Shown one piece after another: positions 28,695-38,597 of a stretch of DNA of 64,000 nt. Source of the stretch: Chryseobacterium defluvii (GTDB lineage Bacteria; Bacteroidota; Bacteroidia; Flavobacteriales; Weeksellaceae); NCBI RefSeq assembly GCF_003634775.1, contig NZ_RBXB01000003.1:868001-932000 (forward strand). The letters run 5' to 3'. Both the position numbers and the translations under genes were made by a program. A model generated the notes under the pieces. The model was not told the DNA's origin. It did not search any database and was given only the letters and a program-made list of their open reading frames with translations. How positions within the stretch are numbered: the first letter of the stretch is position 1; each line of letters begins with the position of its first letter.

Positions 28695-30965
28695 TTAATT
28701 TTTTTCTTGTAGTTTAATTAAGTTCAGTGCAGAACCAGCCTTGAACCATTCAATTTGCTGAGCATTATAAGTATGGTTGGCCATGATGATATCTTTAGTT
28801 CCATCAGCATGTACAAACTCTAATGTCAATTGTTTTCCGGGAGCAAACTGATCTAAGTCTAAGAAGTTTACGGTGTCGTCTTCTAAAATTTTGTCATAAT
28901 CAGATTCGTTAGCAAAAGTTAACCCAAGCATACCTTGCTTCTTAAGATTGGTCTCGTGGATTCTCGCAAATGATTTTACCAATACCGCCTTTACTCCAAG
29001 ATGTCTTGGTTCCATGGCGGCGTGCTCTCTTGAAGAGCCTTCCCCATAGTTCTGATCACCTACAACAATGGAAGGAATTCCGGCAGCTTTATAAGCTCTC
29101 TGTACAGCAGGAACCTCACCATATTCACCGGTCAGCAAGTTTTTAACTTTATTGGTTTCCATGTTGTAAGCATTGACAGCTCCAATCAACATGTTGTTGG
29201 AAATATTATCAAGGTGTCCCCTGTATTTCAGCCATGGCCCCGCCATAGAAATATGGTCGGTAGTACATTTTCCGAAGGCTTTAATTAAAACTTTAGCCCC
29301 TTCGATGTTTTTACCATCCCAAGCTGGGAATTCTTCTAATAACTGAAGTCTGTCTGAAGTAGGACTTACGTTTACTACCACAGAAGAACCGTCTTCAGAC
29401 GGAGCCTGATATCCGTTATCTTCTACCGCAAAACCTTTAGCGGGTAATTCAGAACCTTTCGGCTCATTTAGTTTTACCTGCTCCCCGTTTTCAGCAGTTA
29501 AAGTATCAGTAATCGGATTAAAATCTAATCTTCCGGAGATTGCAATCGCAGCTACCATTTCAGGAGAAGCTACAAATGCATGAGTATTCGGATTACCGTC
29601 TGCTCTTTTAGCAAAGTTTCTGTTGAAAGAGTGGATGATTGAATTTTTCTCTCCTTTTTCAGCGCCTTCTCTGTCCCATTGTCCTATACAAGGTCCACAA
29701 GCGTTGGTAAAGATTCTGGCATTCTCGAATTTTCTGAAAGAATCTAAAAACCCATCTCTTTCTGCCGTAAATTTCACCTGCTCAGAACCAGGGTTGATTC
29801 CTAAAATCGCTTTAGGCTTCACTCCTTTTGCCACCGCATCTTCAACGATGGATGCAGCTCTTGATAAATCCTCATACGAAGAGTTGGTACAAGACCCGAT
29901 GAGAGCCCATTCAACTTCTAAAGGCCATCCGTTAGCTTCAGCTTTCGCTTTGAACTCAGAAACAGGAGTTGCCAAATCCGGAGTGAAAGGCCCGTTAAGA
30001 TGGGGCGCCAATTCAGAAAGGTTGATTTCAATAACCTGATCGAAATACTGTTCCGGATTAGCATATACTTCAGCATCACCCGTTAAATGTTCAGCAATTT
30101 TGTCAGCTGCATCTACCACTTCCTGTCTGCCTGTTGCGGCCAGATATCTTCTCATAGAATCATCATATCCGAAAGTAGAGGTGGTAGCACCTACTTCAGC
30201 ACCCATATTACAGATTGTTCCTTTACCGGTTGCAGAAAGAGACTCTGCACCTTCACCGAAATATTCGATGATGCATCCTGTTCCTCCTTTTACTGTAAGA
30301 ATTCCGGCTACTTTCAGGATCACGTCTTTTGCTGAAGTCCATCCGTTCATTTTACCAGTTAATTTTACCCCGATAAGCTTAGGCATTTTAAGTTCCCAAG
30401 CCATTCCGGCCATTACATCTACTGCATCAGCGCCTCCTACACCTATAGCAACCATCCCTAAACCTCCGGCGTTTACCGTGTGGGAGTCAGTTCCGATCAT
30501 CATACCTCCGGGAAAAGCATAATTCTCTAATACTACCTGGTGAATAATACCGGCTCCCGGCTTCCAGAAACCGATTCCATATTTATCACAAACAGAACTC
30601 AGGAAGTTGAAAACCTCAGAGTTCTTGTTGATACCTTCTTGTAAATCTTTATCAGCGCCTACTTTCGCCTGAATCAAGTGATCTGCATGAGCAGTTGAGG
30701 GAACCGCTACTTTGGTTTTTCCTGCCTGCATGAATTGTAAGAGTGCCATCTGTGCAGTTGCATCCTGCATAGCTACTCTGTCCGGCGCGAAGTCTACATA
30801 AGAGTTTCCTCTTTCATATGCTTGTGTAGCATTTCCTTCCCAAAGGTGGGTATAAAGGATTTTTTCTGAAAGGGTAAGAGGTTTTCCCACAATTTGTCTT
30901 GCTGCAGCAATCCTTTCAGGGTAACGCTCGTACACTTTTTTGATCATATCAATATCAAAAATCAT
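28695..30965 (-). CDS. acnA: Aconitate hydratase (AcnA-type)
   Basis: This 756-residue enzyme interconverts citrate and isocitrate in the TCA cycle. It carries the 4Fe-4S cysteines in [11 protein letters not shown] (about residue 362) and ACGPCIGQW (about 428-431), plus [24 protein letters not shown] and the swivel-domain block [18 protein letters not shown]. The length and N-terminus resemble the mitochondrial-type branch of aconitases, shorter than the IRP-like AcnA of E. coli. It lies 62 nt after acnB on the same strand, so the two aconitases form an apparent operon. Confidence 0.95.
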   Translation of the reverse strand: MIFDIDMIKKVYERYPERIAAARQIVGKPLTLSEKILYTHLWEGNATQAYERGNSYVDFAPDRVAMQDATAQMALLQFMQAGKTKVAVPSTAHADHLIQAKVGADKDLQEGINKNSEVFNFLSSVCDKYGIGFWKPGAGIIHQVVLENYAFPGGMMIGTDSHTVNAGGLGMVAIGVGGADAVDVMAGMAWELKMPKLIGVKLTGKMNGWTSAKDVILKVAGILTVKGGTGCIIEYFGEGAESLSATGKGTICNMGAEVGATTSTFGYDDSMRRYLAATGRQEVVDAADKIAEHLTGDAEVYANPEQYFDQVIEINLSELAPHLNGPFTPDLATPVSEFKAKAEANGWPLEVEWALIGSCTNSSYEDLSRAASIVEDAVAKGVKPKAILGINPGSEQVKFTAERDGFLDSFRKFENARIFTNACGPCIGQWDREGAEKGEKNSIIHSFNRNFAKRADGNPNTHAFVASPEMVAAIAISGRLDFNPITDTLTAENGEQVKLNEPKGSELPAKGFAVEDNGYQAPSEDGSSVVVNVSPTSDRLQLLEEFPAWDGKNIEGAKVLIKAFGKCTTDHISMAGPWLKYRGHLDNISNNMLIGAVNAYNMETNKVKNLLTGEYGEVPAVQRAYKAAGIPSIVVGDQNYGEGSSREHAAMEPRHLGVKAVLVKSFARIHETNLKKQGMLGLTFANESDYDKILEDDTVNFLDLDQFAPGKQLTLEFVHADGTKDIIMANHTYNAQQIEWFKAGSALNLIKLQEKN

Positions 30966-31027
30966 ATCTCTTAAATTAAGGTTTTTATATTTATATTTAT
31001 CAACAGCTAAAATAGCGAATGACTACA

Positions 31028-33799
31028 TTATTTAACTAATTCCTTGATAGGAGGAGCAAATTTAGTCAGGTCAATGCCATCAACAGCAGCTTTATATTCA
31101 TCTATATTAGGAATTCTTCCAATAATGGCAGATAATACAACAACCGGAGTTGATGCCAGTAAGGATTCTCCCTTTTTACGTTCGGAATCTTCAACCACTC
31201 TTCCCTGGAAAAGGCGGGTTGAGGTTGCCAATACCGTATCTCCTTTAGCTGCTTTTTCCTGATTACCCATACAAAGGTTACAGCCAGGACGTTCAAGATA
31301 CATCATATTTTTGTATTCGACACGAGCTTCCCCTTTAGGAGCATTGTCATCAAATTCAAAGCCGGAATATTTTTGCAATAAATCCCAGTCCCCTTCATTT
31401 TTAAGCTCGTCAATGATGTTATAGGTAGGGGCTGCCACAACAAGCGGAGCATTAAATTCTACCTTACCTTGTTGTTTTTCAATATTTCTTAGCATCTGAG
31501 AAACAATCTTCAGGTCACCTTTGTGAACCATACACGATCCGACAAAGCCAAGATCTACTTTTTTCTCTCCGCTATAATATGAAAGCGCTCGGATAGTATC
31601 GTGAGTATATCGTTTAGAAATATCTTCATTGTTTACATCCGGGTCTGCAATCATTGGCTCTACGATCACATCAAGATCAACAACCACTTCGGCATAATAT
31701 TTAGCATTGGCATCCGGTGTTAAAGCAGGTTTTTCACCTGATTGAATCTCTGCAATTCTCTTATCGGCTTTTTCAATCAGTCCTTTAAGAACCTGATTTT
31801 TATTGTCCATACCCTTATCGATCATGATCTGGATTCTGCCTTTAGCGATTTCTAAAGACTGGATCAAAGTATCATCCTGGGAAATACAGATAGAGGCTTT
31901 TGCCTTCATCTCTGCAGTCCAGTCTGTGAATGTGAATGCCTGATCCGCAGGAAGTGTTCCAATGTGAACCTCGATGATTCTACCTTGGAATACATTCTCT
32001 CCGCCAAACTGCTTCAACATTTGAGCCTGTGTCGCATGAACAACATCACGGAAATCCATGTGTTCCTTCATATCTCCTTTGAACGTCACTTTTACAGACT
32101 CAGGAATAGGCATAGATGCCTCCCCTGTAGCCAAAGCTAGTGCAACGGTTCCGGAGTCAGCTCCAAAGGCTACACCTTTAGACATTCTTGTGTGTGAATC
32201 ACCACCAATGATGATTGCCCACTCGTCTACAGTGATATCGTTAAGAACTTTGTGAATTACATCGGTCATCGCATGATATTCGCCTTTCGGGTCACGGGCT
32301 GTGATCAAACCGAAATCGTTCATGAATCTCATCAGTTTCGGAATATTTGCCTGAGCTTTTTTATCCCAAACCGAAGCGGTGTGGCAACCTGACTGGTAAG
32401 CACCGTCAACAATCGGGGAAATCACTGTCGCAGCCATTGACTCTAATTCCTGCGCAGTCATAAGACCGGTGGTGTCCTGTGAACCTACGATATTAACCTG
32501 TACGCGAACATCAGAACCGGCGTGTAATACTTTTCCGGGTGTTACACCAACAGCATTTCTGTTGAATATCTTTTCTACCGCTGTAAGACCTTGTCCTTCA
32601 TGAGAAATTTCTTTTGACGGAGCAAAAACCTGAGGCGCTTCAACACCTAAAAGCTGTGCCGCAAATGTTTGAAGCTTTTTACCGAATACGATGGCGTATG
32701 ACCCTCCGGCTCTAATGAATTCCATTTTCTGAGGCGTAAAAGCTTTAGAAATGTCAATCAGCTCCTGGTCTCCGTTATATAATTTTTTCTTTTTTGTGTT
32801 GATAGTAAGAACAGTCCCTGTAGCAACGGAGTATGCTTCTTCAAGAATAGGCTCTCCATTTTCGTTACGGATAGGGTTCCCATTCTCATCAAGTTTTTTA
32901 ACCCAGTTTTTAAGGTCGATACCAATTCCTCCGGTTACGTCAACAGTAGTAAGGAATATCGGAGAAATACCATTTGTACCTCCAACAATCGGAGCAATAT
33001 TTACGAATGGTACATAGGGACTCGCTTGTTTACCTGTCCAAAGAGCCACGTTGTTTACTCCTGACATTCTTGATGAACCAACTCCCATTGTGCCTTTTTC
33101 TGCAATCAGCATTACACTTTTATCAGGATGCTGTGCCTGCAATGTCCTGATTTCTTCCTGGGCTTGAGGAGTGATCATACATTTACCGTGAAGCTCTCTG
33201 TCAGAACGGGAGTGTGCCTGATTACCCGGAGAAAGTAAGTCTGTGGAAATGTCACCTTCTCCTGCAATATAAGTAACGACTTTAATTTCTTCAGCAACTT
33301 CAGGCAGTTTCGTGAAGAATTCAGCTTGTGCGTAGCTTTCAAGAATTTCTTTTGCGATTTCATTACCGCCATTGAATGCATCCTTTAAGCGGGTCGTGTC
33401 CGCTTCATAAAGGAAAACCTGTGTTTTAAGAACGTTTGCAGCTTCTTTGGCAATAGAAATATCATGGCCTAAAGCTAAATCCAGCAATACTTCAATAGAT
33501 TTACCGCCTTTCATATGAGATAGCAACTCAAAAGCAAAAGCAGGAGATATTTCTTCTACAATGGATTCACCAAGAATAATTTCTTTTAAAAACTTAGCTT
33601 TCACACCAGCGGCACTTGTAGTCCCCGGTAGCGTGTTGTAAATAAAAAAGTTAAGAGAATCTGTTCTGTTTTCGTTACCTGGATCTTTTATTTGTGCAAT
33701 AATCTCGCTTAATAATTCAGCACTGTCAATTGGCTTTGGATGAAGCCCCTGGTTTTTTCTTTCTTCAATCTCTTTGATGTAATCCTTATAAATGCTCAT
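31028..33799 (-). CDS. acnB: Bifunctional aconitate hydratase B / 2-methylisocitrate dehydratase
   Basis: This 923-residue protein is of the AcnB family. It has the N-terminal HEAT-like and swivel domains that place AcnB apart from AcnA. The cluster cysteines appear in GFVGSCMVHKGD and PGCNLCMGNQEKAA near the C-terminus. GGDSHTRMSKGVAFGADSGT is the substrate-site block. It is longer than E. coli AcnB (865). The neighbouring acnA is a non-homologous-in-order second aconitase, so the TCA step is encoded twice. A minus-strand -7 box (33960-33967) lies about 160 nt upstream. Confidence 0.96.
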   Translation of the reverse strand: MSIYKDYIKEIEERKNQGLHPKPIDSAELLSEIIAQIKDPGNENRTDSLNFFIYNTLPGTTSAAGVKAKFLKEIILGESIVEEISPAFAFELLSHMKGGKSIEVLLDLALGHDISIAKEAANVLKTQVFLYEADTTRLKDAFNGGNEIAKEILESYAQAEFFTKLPEVAEEIKVVTYIAGEGDISTDLLSPGNQAHSRSDRELHGKCMITPQAQEEIRTLQAQHPDKSVMLIAEKGTMGVGSSRMSGVNNVALWTGKQASPYVPFVNIAPIVGGTNGISPIFLTTVDVTGGIGIDLKNWVKKLDENGNPIRNENGEPILEEAYSVATGTVLTINTKKKKLYNGDQELIDISKAFTPQKMEFIRAGGSYAIVFGKKLQTFAAQLLGVEAPQVFAPSKEISHEGQGLTAVEKIFNRNAVGVTPGKVLHAGSDVRVQVNIVGSQDTTGLMTAQELESMAATVISPIVDGAYQSGCHTASVWDKKAQANIPKLMRFMNDFGLITARDPKGEYHAMTDVIHKVLNDITVDEWAIIIGGDSHTRMSKGVAFGADSGTVALALATGEASMPIPESVKVTFKGDMKEHMDFRDVVHATQAQMLKQFGGENVFQGRIIEVHIGTLPADQAFTFTDWTAEMKAKASICISQDDTLIQSLEIAKGRIQIMIDKGMDNKNQVLKGLIEKADKRIAEIQSGEKPALTPDANAKYYAEVVVDLDVIVEPMIADPDVNNEDISKRYTHDTIRALSYYSGEKKVDLGFVGSCMVHKGDLKIVSQMLRNIEKQQGKVEFNAPLVVAAPTYNIIDELKNEGDWDLLQKYSGFEFDDNAPKGEARVEYKNMMYLERPGCNLCMGNQEKAAKGDTVLATSTRLFQGRVVEDSERKKGESLLASTPVVVLSAIIGRIPNIDEYKAAVDGIDLTKFAPPIKELVK

Positions 33800-33959
33800 A
33801 TAGAAGTCTTTTCAATTTTTAAATCAGATTATAAGACAGTGATTAGTAAGTCTGAAGTCAGTATAATCTGTAGTTTTCTTATGATGTGAGATAATGCCCT
33901 GTCCCAAAGGTGAATAGAAAAGGACTTTTTAAAAAGTATCAAACATCCAAAAATGTTCC

Positions 33960-33967
33960 CAAAATTA
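33960..33967 (-). promoter_or_regulatory. Candidate -7 box TAATTTTG for acnB-acnA
   Basis: On the minus strand TAATTTTG (33967 to 33960) would give a leader of about 150 nt for acnB. It is the only clear match in the 261-nt divergent gap. The leader contains no hairpin that I can name as a known regulator. Confidence 0.4.
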
Positions 33968-34045
33968 CGAAATTTTACTATTTTATAAAGATGAATTTAT
34001 TTAGATTCTTTATAAATATGATTTTTATATTTTCTATTTTGGCCG

Positions 34046-34053
34046 TAATTTTG
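34046..34053 (+). promoter_or_regulatory. Promoter -7 box TAATTTTG just before a start codon
   Basis: TAATTTTG lies 7 nt before the ATG at 34061, implying a leaderless or very short-leader mRNA for the WG-repeat protein. Confidence 0.55.
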
Positions 34054-34060
34054 CAAACAA

Positions 34061-34834
34061 ATGATGAATATGAAAAAGACGTTTGGTTTTTTATTGACCT
34101 TAATTTCGATTTTTATTTTTTCACAGACAAAATCTGTGAAGAAATTACCTGTGAAAACTACTTCCAAAACAGCTGCTAAAAAAGCAGCGGCTTCCAAACC
34201 GAATCCAGATCTTGTTCGGATTAATGAGGATGTTCCGGTTTTGATTCCGCAAAAGAAAGATGATCTGTTCGGGTATATCAATCAAAAAGGAAAATTTATT
34301 ATTCAACCCGAATATCATATTGCCGTTTTTTTTGCAGAGGACTGTAATCTTTTAAGCTCCCCGAATGAAAAGGTAAGAAAGTTTGGGACAAAGGAATATG
34401 CCACGGTAGAAAAAGATATGATTTCCTACAGGATCAATCAGGCGGGAAAAAAAGTATATCAATACAAAACTTCCGATTTGGGAAAATGTAAAAGCGAATA
34501 TAAGCAACAGCAATATCAGGCGTATGTCTCCAATGGTTTTTACGGGATCATTGAGCCAGCAAAATTCGTGAATGCAGCAGATTACAGGGATTATCAGATT
34601 TATCCTCAATATCAATATTTGCATATTCTGGAAGGAGATGATGTTTCCAACCCGATGATTGTAGCTTCACACAATGACAGGTTTGGAGTGATTGATATTA
34701 ATAATAAAATTATCATTCCCTTCGAATATTCCAATATTAAAAGAAACTTCAGCTGGAAATTAGGTAAAATGTTTGAAGTTACCAAAGACGGGAAAAGCTA
34801 TTATTATATTGATTCCAAGAATAAGGCGTACTGA
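34061..34834 (+). CDS. Secreted WG-repeat protein
   Basis: The 257-residue protein starts MMNMKK; ATGs at 34061, 34064 and 34070 are all possible, and the signal peptide (KKTFGFLLTLISIFIFSQ) fits any of them. A basic Ala/Lys-rich linker (residues 26-46) follows. The rest contains WG-type repeats, visible as DDLFGYINQKGKFIIQPEYH (residues 67-86) and NDRFGVIDINNKIIIPFEYS (about 206-225). The repeats are thought to form a beta-propeller-like surface for protein contacts. No enzymatic motif is seen. It is monocistronic, upstream of the TPP-riboswitch-controlled receptor gene but with its own promoter. Confidence 0.82.
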   Translation: MMNMKKTFGFLLTLISIFIFSQTKSVKKLPVKTTSKTAAKKAAASKPNPDLVRINEDVPVLIPQKKDDLFGYINQKGKFIIQPEYHIAVFFAEDCNLLSSPNEKVRKFGTKEYATVEKDMISYRINQAGKKVYQYKTSDLGKCKSEYKQQQYQAYVSNGFYGIIEPAKFVNAADYRDYQIYPQYQYLHILEGDDVSNPMIVASHNDRFGVIDINNKIIIPFEYSNIKRNFSWKLGKMFEVTKDGKSYYYIDSKNKAY

Positions 34835-34883
34835 TACATTGGGATTATATTTTTTCATTTTCTGATAACTCAAATAATTTTTG

Positions 34884-34891
34884 TAATTTCG
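34884..34891 (+). promoter_or_regulatory. Candidate -7 box TAATTTCG for the receptor operon
   Basis: TAATTTCG lies about 10 nt upstream of the second TPP aptamer. Like the thiS promoter it ends in TTCG rather than TTTG, so the two thiamine-controlled promoters share the same variant. Confidence 0.45.
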
Positions 34892-34898
34892 CGGCAGA

Positions 34899-34972
34899 AA
34901 TAAAGGGGTGCTGTAACAGGCTGAGATTATACCCAATGAACCTGAACGGGTAATGCTGTTTAGGGACACATG
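34899..34972 (+). promoter_or_regulatory. TPP riboswitch upstream of a TonB-dependent receptor
   Basis: Conserved TPP aptamer elements are present: AAAGGGGTGCTG (34902-34913), GGCTGAGA (34919-34926), ACCCAATGAACCTGAACGGG (34931-34950), TAATGCTGTTTAGGGA (34951-34966). The closing P1 stem is less obvious than in the thiS copy. The leader continues for about 105 nt to the receptor ATG and contains further complementary segments. Confidence 0.9.
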
Positions 34973-35075
34973 TAAAATAATTGATAGATGATAAGCGATA
35001 AATGATCGCATAGAGATCACTCATCAATTGTATCATAATCGCCCCTTTTATTCATTAAATTTTAAAATTTATAGA

Positions 35076-37193
35076 ATGAAAGGATTATTTTTTTTAGGAC
35101 TTACCGCAAGTTCTTTGGCATTTGCTCAAACTCAGAATCCAGATTCTTTGAAGATCAGAGAAATCGAAGCCATTAATTTTACCAAAAGACTTCCTGTTGC
35201 TAAAGAGATCATCAATGTTCAAAAAGACGTAGACAGTAGAAATCTCGGACAGGATTTACCCATACTTCTAAAAAACCAGACTTCGGTTATTTCCACATCC
35301 GATGCAGGAAACGGGGTAGGATATACAGGTTTTAGAATTCGTGGTGTCGGAGGAAGTGGAATTAATGTTATGATGAATGGAGTTCCATATAACGATTCCG
35401 AAAGTCAGGGAACCTTTTTTGTGAATGTACCGGATCTCACAAGTTCTGCTTCTCAAATTCTTATTCAAAGAGGAGTGGGGACTTCTAATAATGGTGTTTC
35501 AGCATTTGGAGCCAGTATTAATGTGATTTCTAAGGAACCGGAAGAGAAGTTTTATTTTAAAACGGATGACAGCTACGGATCATTCAACACATACAAATAT
35601 TCTGCGGAAGTGGGCTCCGGAAAATTTTGGAAAAACCGTCTTTCCGTAATGGGAAGATATACCCATATCCATTCTGACGGATATATAGACCGGGCTTCTT
35701 CTAATCTGCATTCTTATAATTTTACCGCGTTATTCGAAGACGGGAAAACAAAGCTTCGTTTGATGGCATTTGGCGGAAAAGAAAAGACATATCAGGCCTG
35801 GAACGGAATTGACAGGGAAACCTGGAAAACAGATCCTAAATTCAATATTTCCGGTGCTATTTATGATGCCAATTGGGAAAATATTGTCGGATTTTATGAT
35901 AATGAAACTGATAATTACAGGCAAAACCATTATCAGTTATTCTGGGAACAGGGGATTGGTGAGAAATGGAATCTAGAAACCACTTTGCATTATACCAAAG
36001 GAAAAGGGTATTATGAAAATTACAAACAGAGTGATCCTTTTTCAAGATACAATTTGCCTAATCTTATTGAGGGCGGGCAAGCTGTAGAATACTCAGATTT
36101 TATCAGAAAAAAATGGTTGAATAATGATTTTTACGGATTGGTTTCCACGCTTTACGGAAAGTTTGATTATCTGGATATTAATTTCGGAGTTGTAGTGAAT
36201 CAATATTATGGAAGGCATTTCGGAAATGTAACGGGTGTTTTTTATCCGCAGATAGATGAGCATGAATATTACAGAAACCGTTCCGTGAAAAACGAAGCAG
36301 CCGGATTTGCAAAAGCTTTAATCAGAGTGAATCAATTTGAATTCTTCGGAGACCTGCAGCTAAGACATATTGATTACGACACAAAAATTATTACACAAGG
36401 TGATTACGAAGGAGCAGACTTAAATAGAAACTGGCTGTTCTTCAATCCAAAAGCAGGTGTTAACTATAATATAGGAAAAGGAAAGGTTTTTCTTTCTTAT
36501 GCACATGCTCACCGTGAACCGAACAGGGATGATCTGTTTGCCAATAATGATACTGAAGCAGAGAAGCTTCACGATTTTGAAGCCGGGATTGAAAAGCAAT
36601 TCGGAATTTTATCATTAACGGCTAACTTATATTACATGTATTATGTGAATCAGTTGGTTTTAACGGGTGAGCTAAACAATGTGGGAGCCTTTATCAGGGC
36701 CAATTCCGGGAAAAGTTACAGAAGAGGTATTGAAATTGGGGCATTGGCTAAATTGTCCAGGCAATGGGAGGTTTCGGGAAACCTTACTTTAAGCCAAAAC
36801 AGGAACCTGGATTTTAAAATAGAAGATGAGTCAGGAGTGAAAGATCTTGGAAATACACAAACTTCTTTTTCACCGGATGTTATTGCGAATCTGGGATTGA
36901 AATTTAGTCCGACAAAAAATTTCCAGCTGGCATTCATGAATCAGTATGTTGGAAAGCAGTATTTGGATAATACGGAAGATAAAAATCTGCAATTGGAAGA
37001 TTATTTCCTTACGGATTTTAATGCACAGTATCAGTTCAAAATTGCGAATAACGATATTGCTTTAAAGTTGCTGGTTAATAACCTTTTCAATAAAAAGTAT
37101 GTGAATAACGGTGCGGTTTGGGATGGTTCTCCTTATTATTTTTCACAGGCGGGAACCAATTTTATGTTTGGGATCAGCTGGAAAATTCAATAA
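35076..37193 (+). CDS. TonB-dependent outer membrane receptor, probable thiamine uptake
   Basis: From ATG 35076 the protein has 705 residues. A signal peptide (KGLFFLGLTASSLAFAQ) is followed by a plug domain (about residues 35-150: LPILLKNQTSVISTSDAGNG, FRIRGVGGSGINVMMNGVP, ILIQRGVGTSNNG). A 22-strand-type barrel ends in the aromatic-rich MFGISWKIQ. The plug includes no carboxypeptidase-like domain. A TPP riboswitch lies in its leader, which in Bacteroidetes marks outer-membrane thiamine transport genes, so thiamine or a thiamine precursor is the likely substrate. The usual inner-membrane PnuT partner is not adjacent. Confidence 0.9.
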   Translation: MKGLFFLGLTASSLAFAQTQNPDSLKIREIEAINFTKRLPVAKEIINVQKDVDSRNLGQDLPILLKNQTSVISTSDAGNGVGYTGFRIRGVGGSGINVMMNGVPYNDSESQGTFFVNVPDLTSSASQILIQRGVGTSNNGVSAFGASINVISKEPEEKFYFKTDDSYGSFNTYKYSAEVGSGKFWKNRLSVMGRYTHIHSDGYIDRASSNLHSYNFTALFEDGKTKLRLMAFGGKEKTYQAWNGIDRETWKTDPKFNISGAIYDANWENIVGFYDNETDNYRQNHYQLFWEQGIGEKWNLETTLHYTKGKGYYENYKQSDPFSRYNLPNLIEGGQAVEYSDFIRKKWLNNDFYGLVSTLYGKFDYLDINFGVVVNQYYGRHFGNVTGVFYPQIDEHEYYRNRSVKNEAAGFAKALIRVNQFEFFGDLQLRHIDYDTKIITQGDYEGADLNRNWLFFNPKAGVNYNIGKGKVFLSYAHAHREPNRDDLFANNDTEAEKLHDFEAGIEKQFGILSLTANLYYMYYVNQLVLTGELNNVGAFIRANSGKSYRRGIEIGALAKLSRQWEVSGNLTLSQNRNLDFKIEDESGVKDLGNTQTSFSPDVIANLGLKFSPTKNFQLAFMNQYVGKQYLDNTEDKNLQLEDYFLTDFNAQYQFKIANNDIALKLLVNNLFNKKYVNNGAVWDGSPYYFSQAGTNFMFGISWKIQ

Positions 37194-37257
37194 CAATTAA
37201 AACAGATATTTTATTTTTAAAATAGTAAAATAGAAGTTAGATTAAATTTTTTACTCG

Positions 37258-37283
37258 AAGGCTGCTCCGGCAGTCTTTTTTTT
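37258..37283 (+). terminator. Rho-independent terminator after the receptor gene
   Basis: AAGGCTGC (37258-37265) pairs with GCAGTCTT (37270-37277), including one G-U pair, with a 4-nt TCCG loop and a following T-run. Confidence 0.8.
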
Positions 37284-37320
37284 CATATCAAGAATGTCAT
37301 AAAAAGTCATGAAAAAGTTT

Positions 37321-37328
37321 TAAATTTG
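37321..37328 (+). promoter_or_regulatory. Promoter -7 box TAAATTTG just before a start codon
   Basis: TAAATTTG lies 7 nt before the ATG at 37336, after a terminator, so the HU-like gene probably has a leaderless transcript. Confidence 0.6.
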
Positions 37329-37335
37329 CTGCCAA

Positions 37336-38088
37336 ATGAATATTTCGGCTTACATTCTCGAATACCTGAAACAATTTGGTACTGTTGAAGTTCCGGGCTT
37401 TGGTGTATTTTATCTGGAAAATTCCAAGGCAATCATCAATGCGGAGAACGGGAGCATACTTCCGCCTTCCAGCCAGATTGCATTTATATCCGATTATGAA
37501 GTGCGTTCTGATGAGCTCGTTTCATTTATCAGTAACCAGAAACAGATTTCCATAGAGTCTGCTAAAAATGAACTGCTGATCCAGACCGATTTTTGGAAAA
37601 AAAGACTTCAGGCAGATCTGCTTTTGGAAATTCAAAATCTGGGAACAATATATATTGAAGATGGGGAGACTCATTTTAAAGGACATAGGTTACAGACTGA
37701 TCATCCTGACTACTACGGATTAGAAGAAATCAGAATCTCAGATATCAATACTGCCGGAACAGCCGGGAAAACAAATAATACTGAAGAGGACTATAAATTC
37801 AACAGATCTATTCTATGGGTTTTTCTTTTCATTATTCCGGCTTTAGGACTTATGTATTTAGCCTACACACAGCAGGAATTTCTTTTCGGAAAGAAATCTT
37901 TTGATGCGGTTTCTATACAAACCAAAACACACAGAATTGTAAAGGATACAGTAAAAATTAAAAAAGATTCCGCTCAGGTGAAAATGTCTGATTCTTTGAA
38001 AAAAGATTCAGCAGTATCATCGGCAGCTAAAAAAGGTGTCAAAAATTTGACATCTAAAAACACTAAGATTAATAAATGGCAAAAATAA
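37336..38088 (+). CDS. Membrane protein with a CCDC81-like HU domain
   Basis: The 250-residue protein has an N-terminal region (residues 1-130) that matches the CCDC81-like prokaryotic HU domain: MNISAYILEYLKQFGTVEVPGFGVF and a second copy-like block with LLEIQNLGTIYIEDGE. A single membrane helix follows (about 157-176, ILWVFLFIIPALGLMYLAYT), then a Lys/Ser-rich tail of about 65 residues. Related Bacteroidetes proteins usually end in a SPOR peptidoglycan-binding domain; none is visible here. The N-terminus probably faces the cytoplasm. It overlaps the next gene by 13 nt. Confidence 0.82.
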   Translation: MNISAYILEYLKQFGTVEVPGFGVFYLENSKAIINAENGSILPPSSQIAFISDYEVRSDELVSFISNQKQISIESAKNELLIQTDFWKKRLQADLLLEIQNLGTIYIEDGETHFKGHRLQTDHPDYYGLEEIRISDINTAGTAGKTNNTEEDYKFNRSILWVFLFIIPALGLMYLAYTQQEFLFGKKSFDAVSIQTKTHRIVKDTVKIKKDSAQVKMSDSLKKDSAVSSAAKKGVKNLTSKNTKINKWQK

Positions 38089-38597
38089 AAACTGCGTCAG
38101 AATCTCTGACTATTATGACCAATATCGTACTTCCTAATGAAACTAACTCTTTAAGAAATCTTTTTGGAGGTGAGCTCTTAGCTAAAATGGACAGATGTGC
38201 TTCCATTTCTGCTGCCAGACACTGTGAAAGAAGAGTGGTAACAGCTTCTGTGAATCACGTTTCCTTTAATCATCCGATCCCTGAAGGCGGAGTAGTGGTG
38301 CTGGAATCAAAAGTATCAAGGGCATTTTCAACTTCTATGGAGGTCTATGTAGATGTTTGGTTGGATGATCCCATCAACCAGAAAAAAGTACATACCAATG
38401 AAGGGATTTATACTTTTGTAGCGGTAGATGAGTTTAACCGTCCCATTCCAATCCCGGAAATGGTACCTGAAACGGAAGAAGAAAAAGCTAGATTTGATGC
38501 TGCTTTCCGTAGAAAAGAACTTTCATTGATCCTTTCAGGAAGAATGAAGCCTCTGGAGTCTGTTGAGCTTAAGAAGCTTTTCCAGGAACCAAGCTAA
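38076..38597 (+). CDS. Acyl-CoA thioesterase (hotdog fold)
   Basis: This 173-residue protein belongs to the BACH/YciA-type hotdog thioesterases. The core block NETNSLRNLFGGELLAKMD (residues 21-39) holds the expected helix with catalytic-type Asn and Asp residues, and VTASVNHVSFNHPIPEGGVV is the central strand region. Such enzymes hydrolyse acyl-CoA to free acid and CoA in the cytoplasm. It overlaps the HU-like membrane protein by 13 nt, so both are coupled. Chain-length preference cannot be read. Confidence 0.9.
   Translation: MAKIKTASESLTIMTNIVLPNETNSLRNLFGGELLAKMDRCASISAARHCERRVVTASVNHVSFNHPIPEGGVVVLESKVSRAFSTSMEVYVDVWLDDPINQKKVHTNEGIYTFVAVDEFNRPIPIPEMVPETEEEKARFDAAFRRKELSLILSGRMKPLESVELKKLFQEPS

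Noticed and set aside
33910..34179. 89-codon plus-strand frame overlapping the WG-repeat gene start
   Set aside because: It conflicts with the WG-repeat protein, which has a signal peptide, repeats and a -7 box at the right distance; the alternative has only AT-rich low-complexity sequence.
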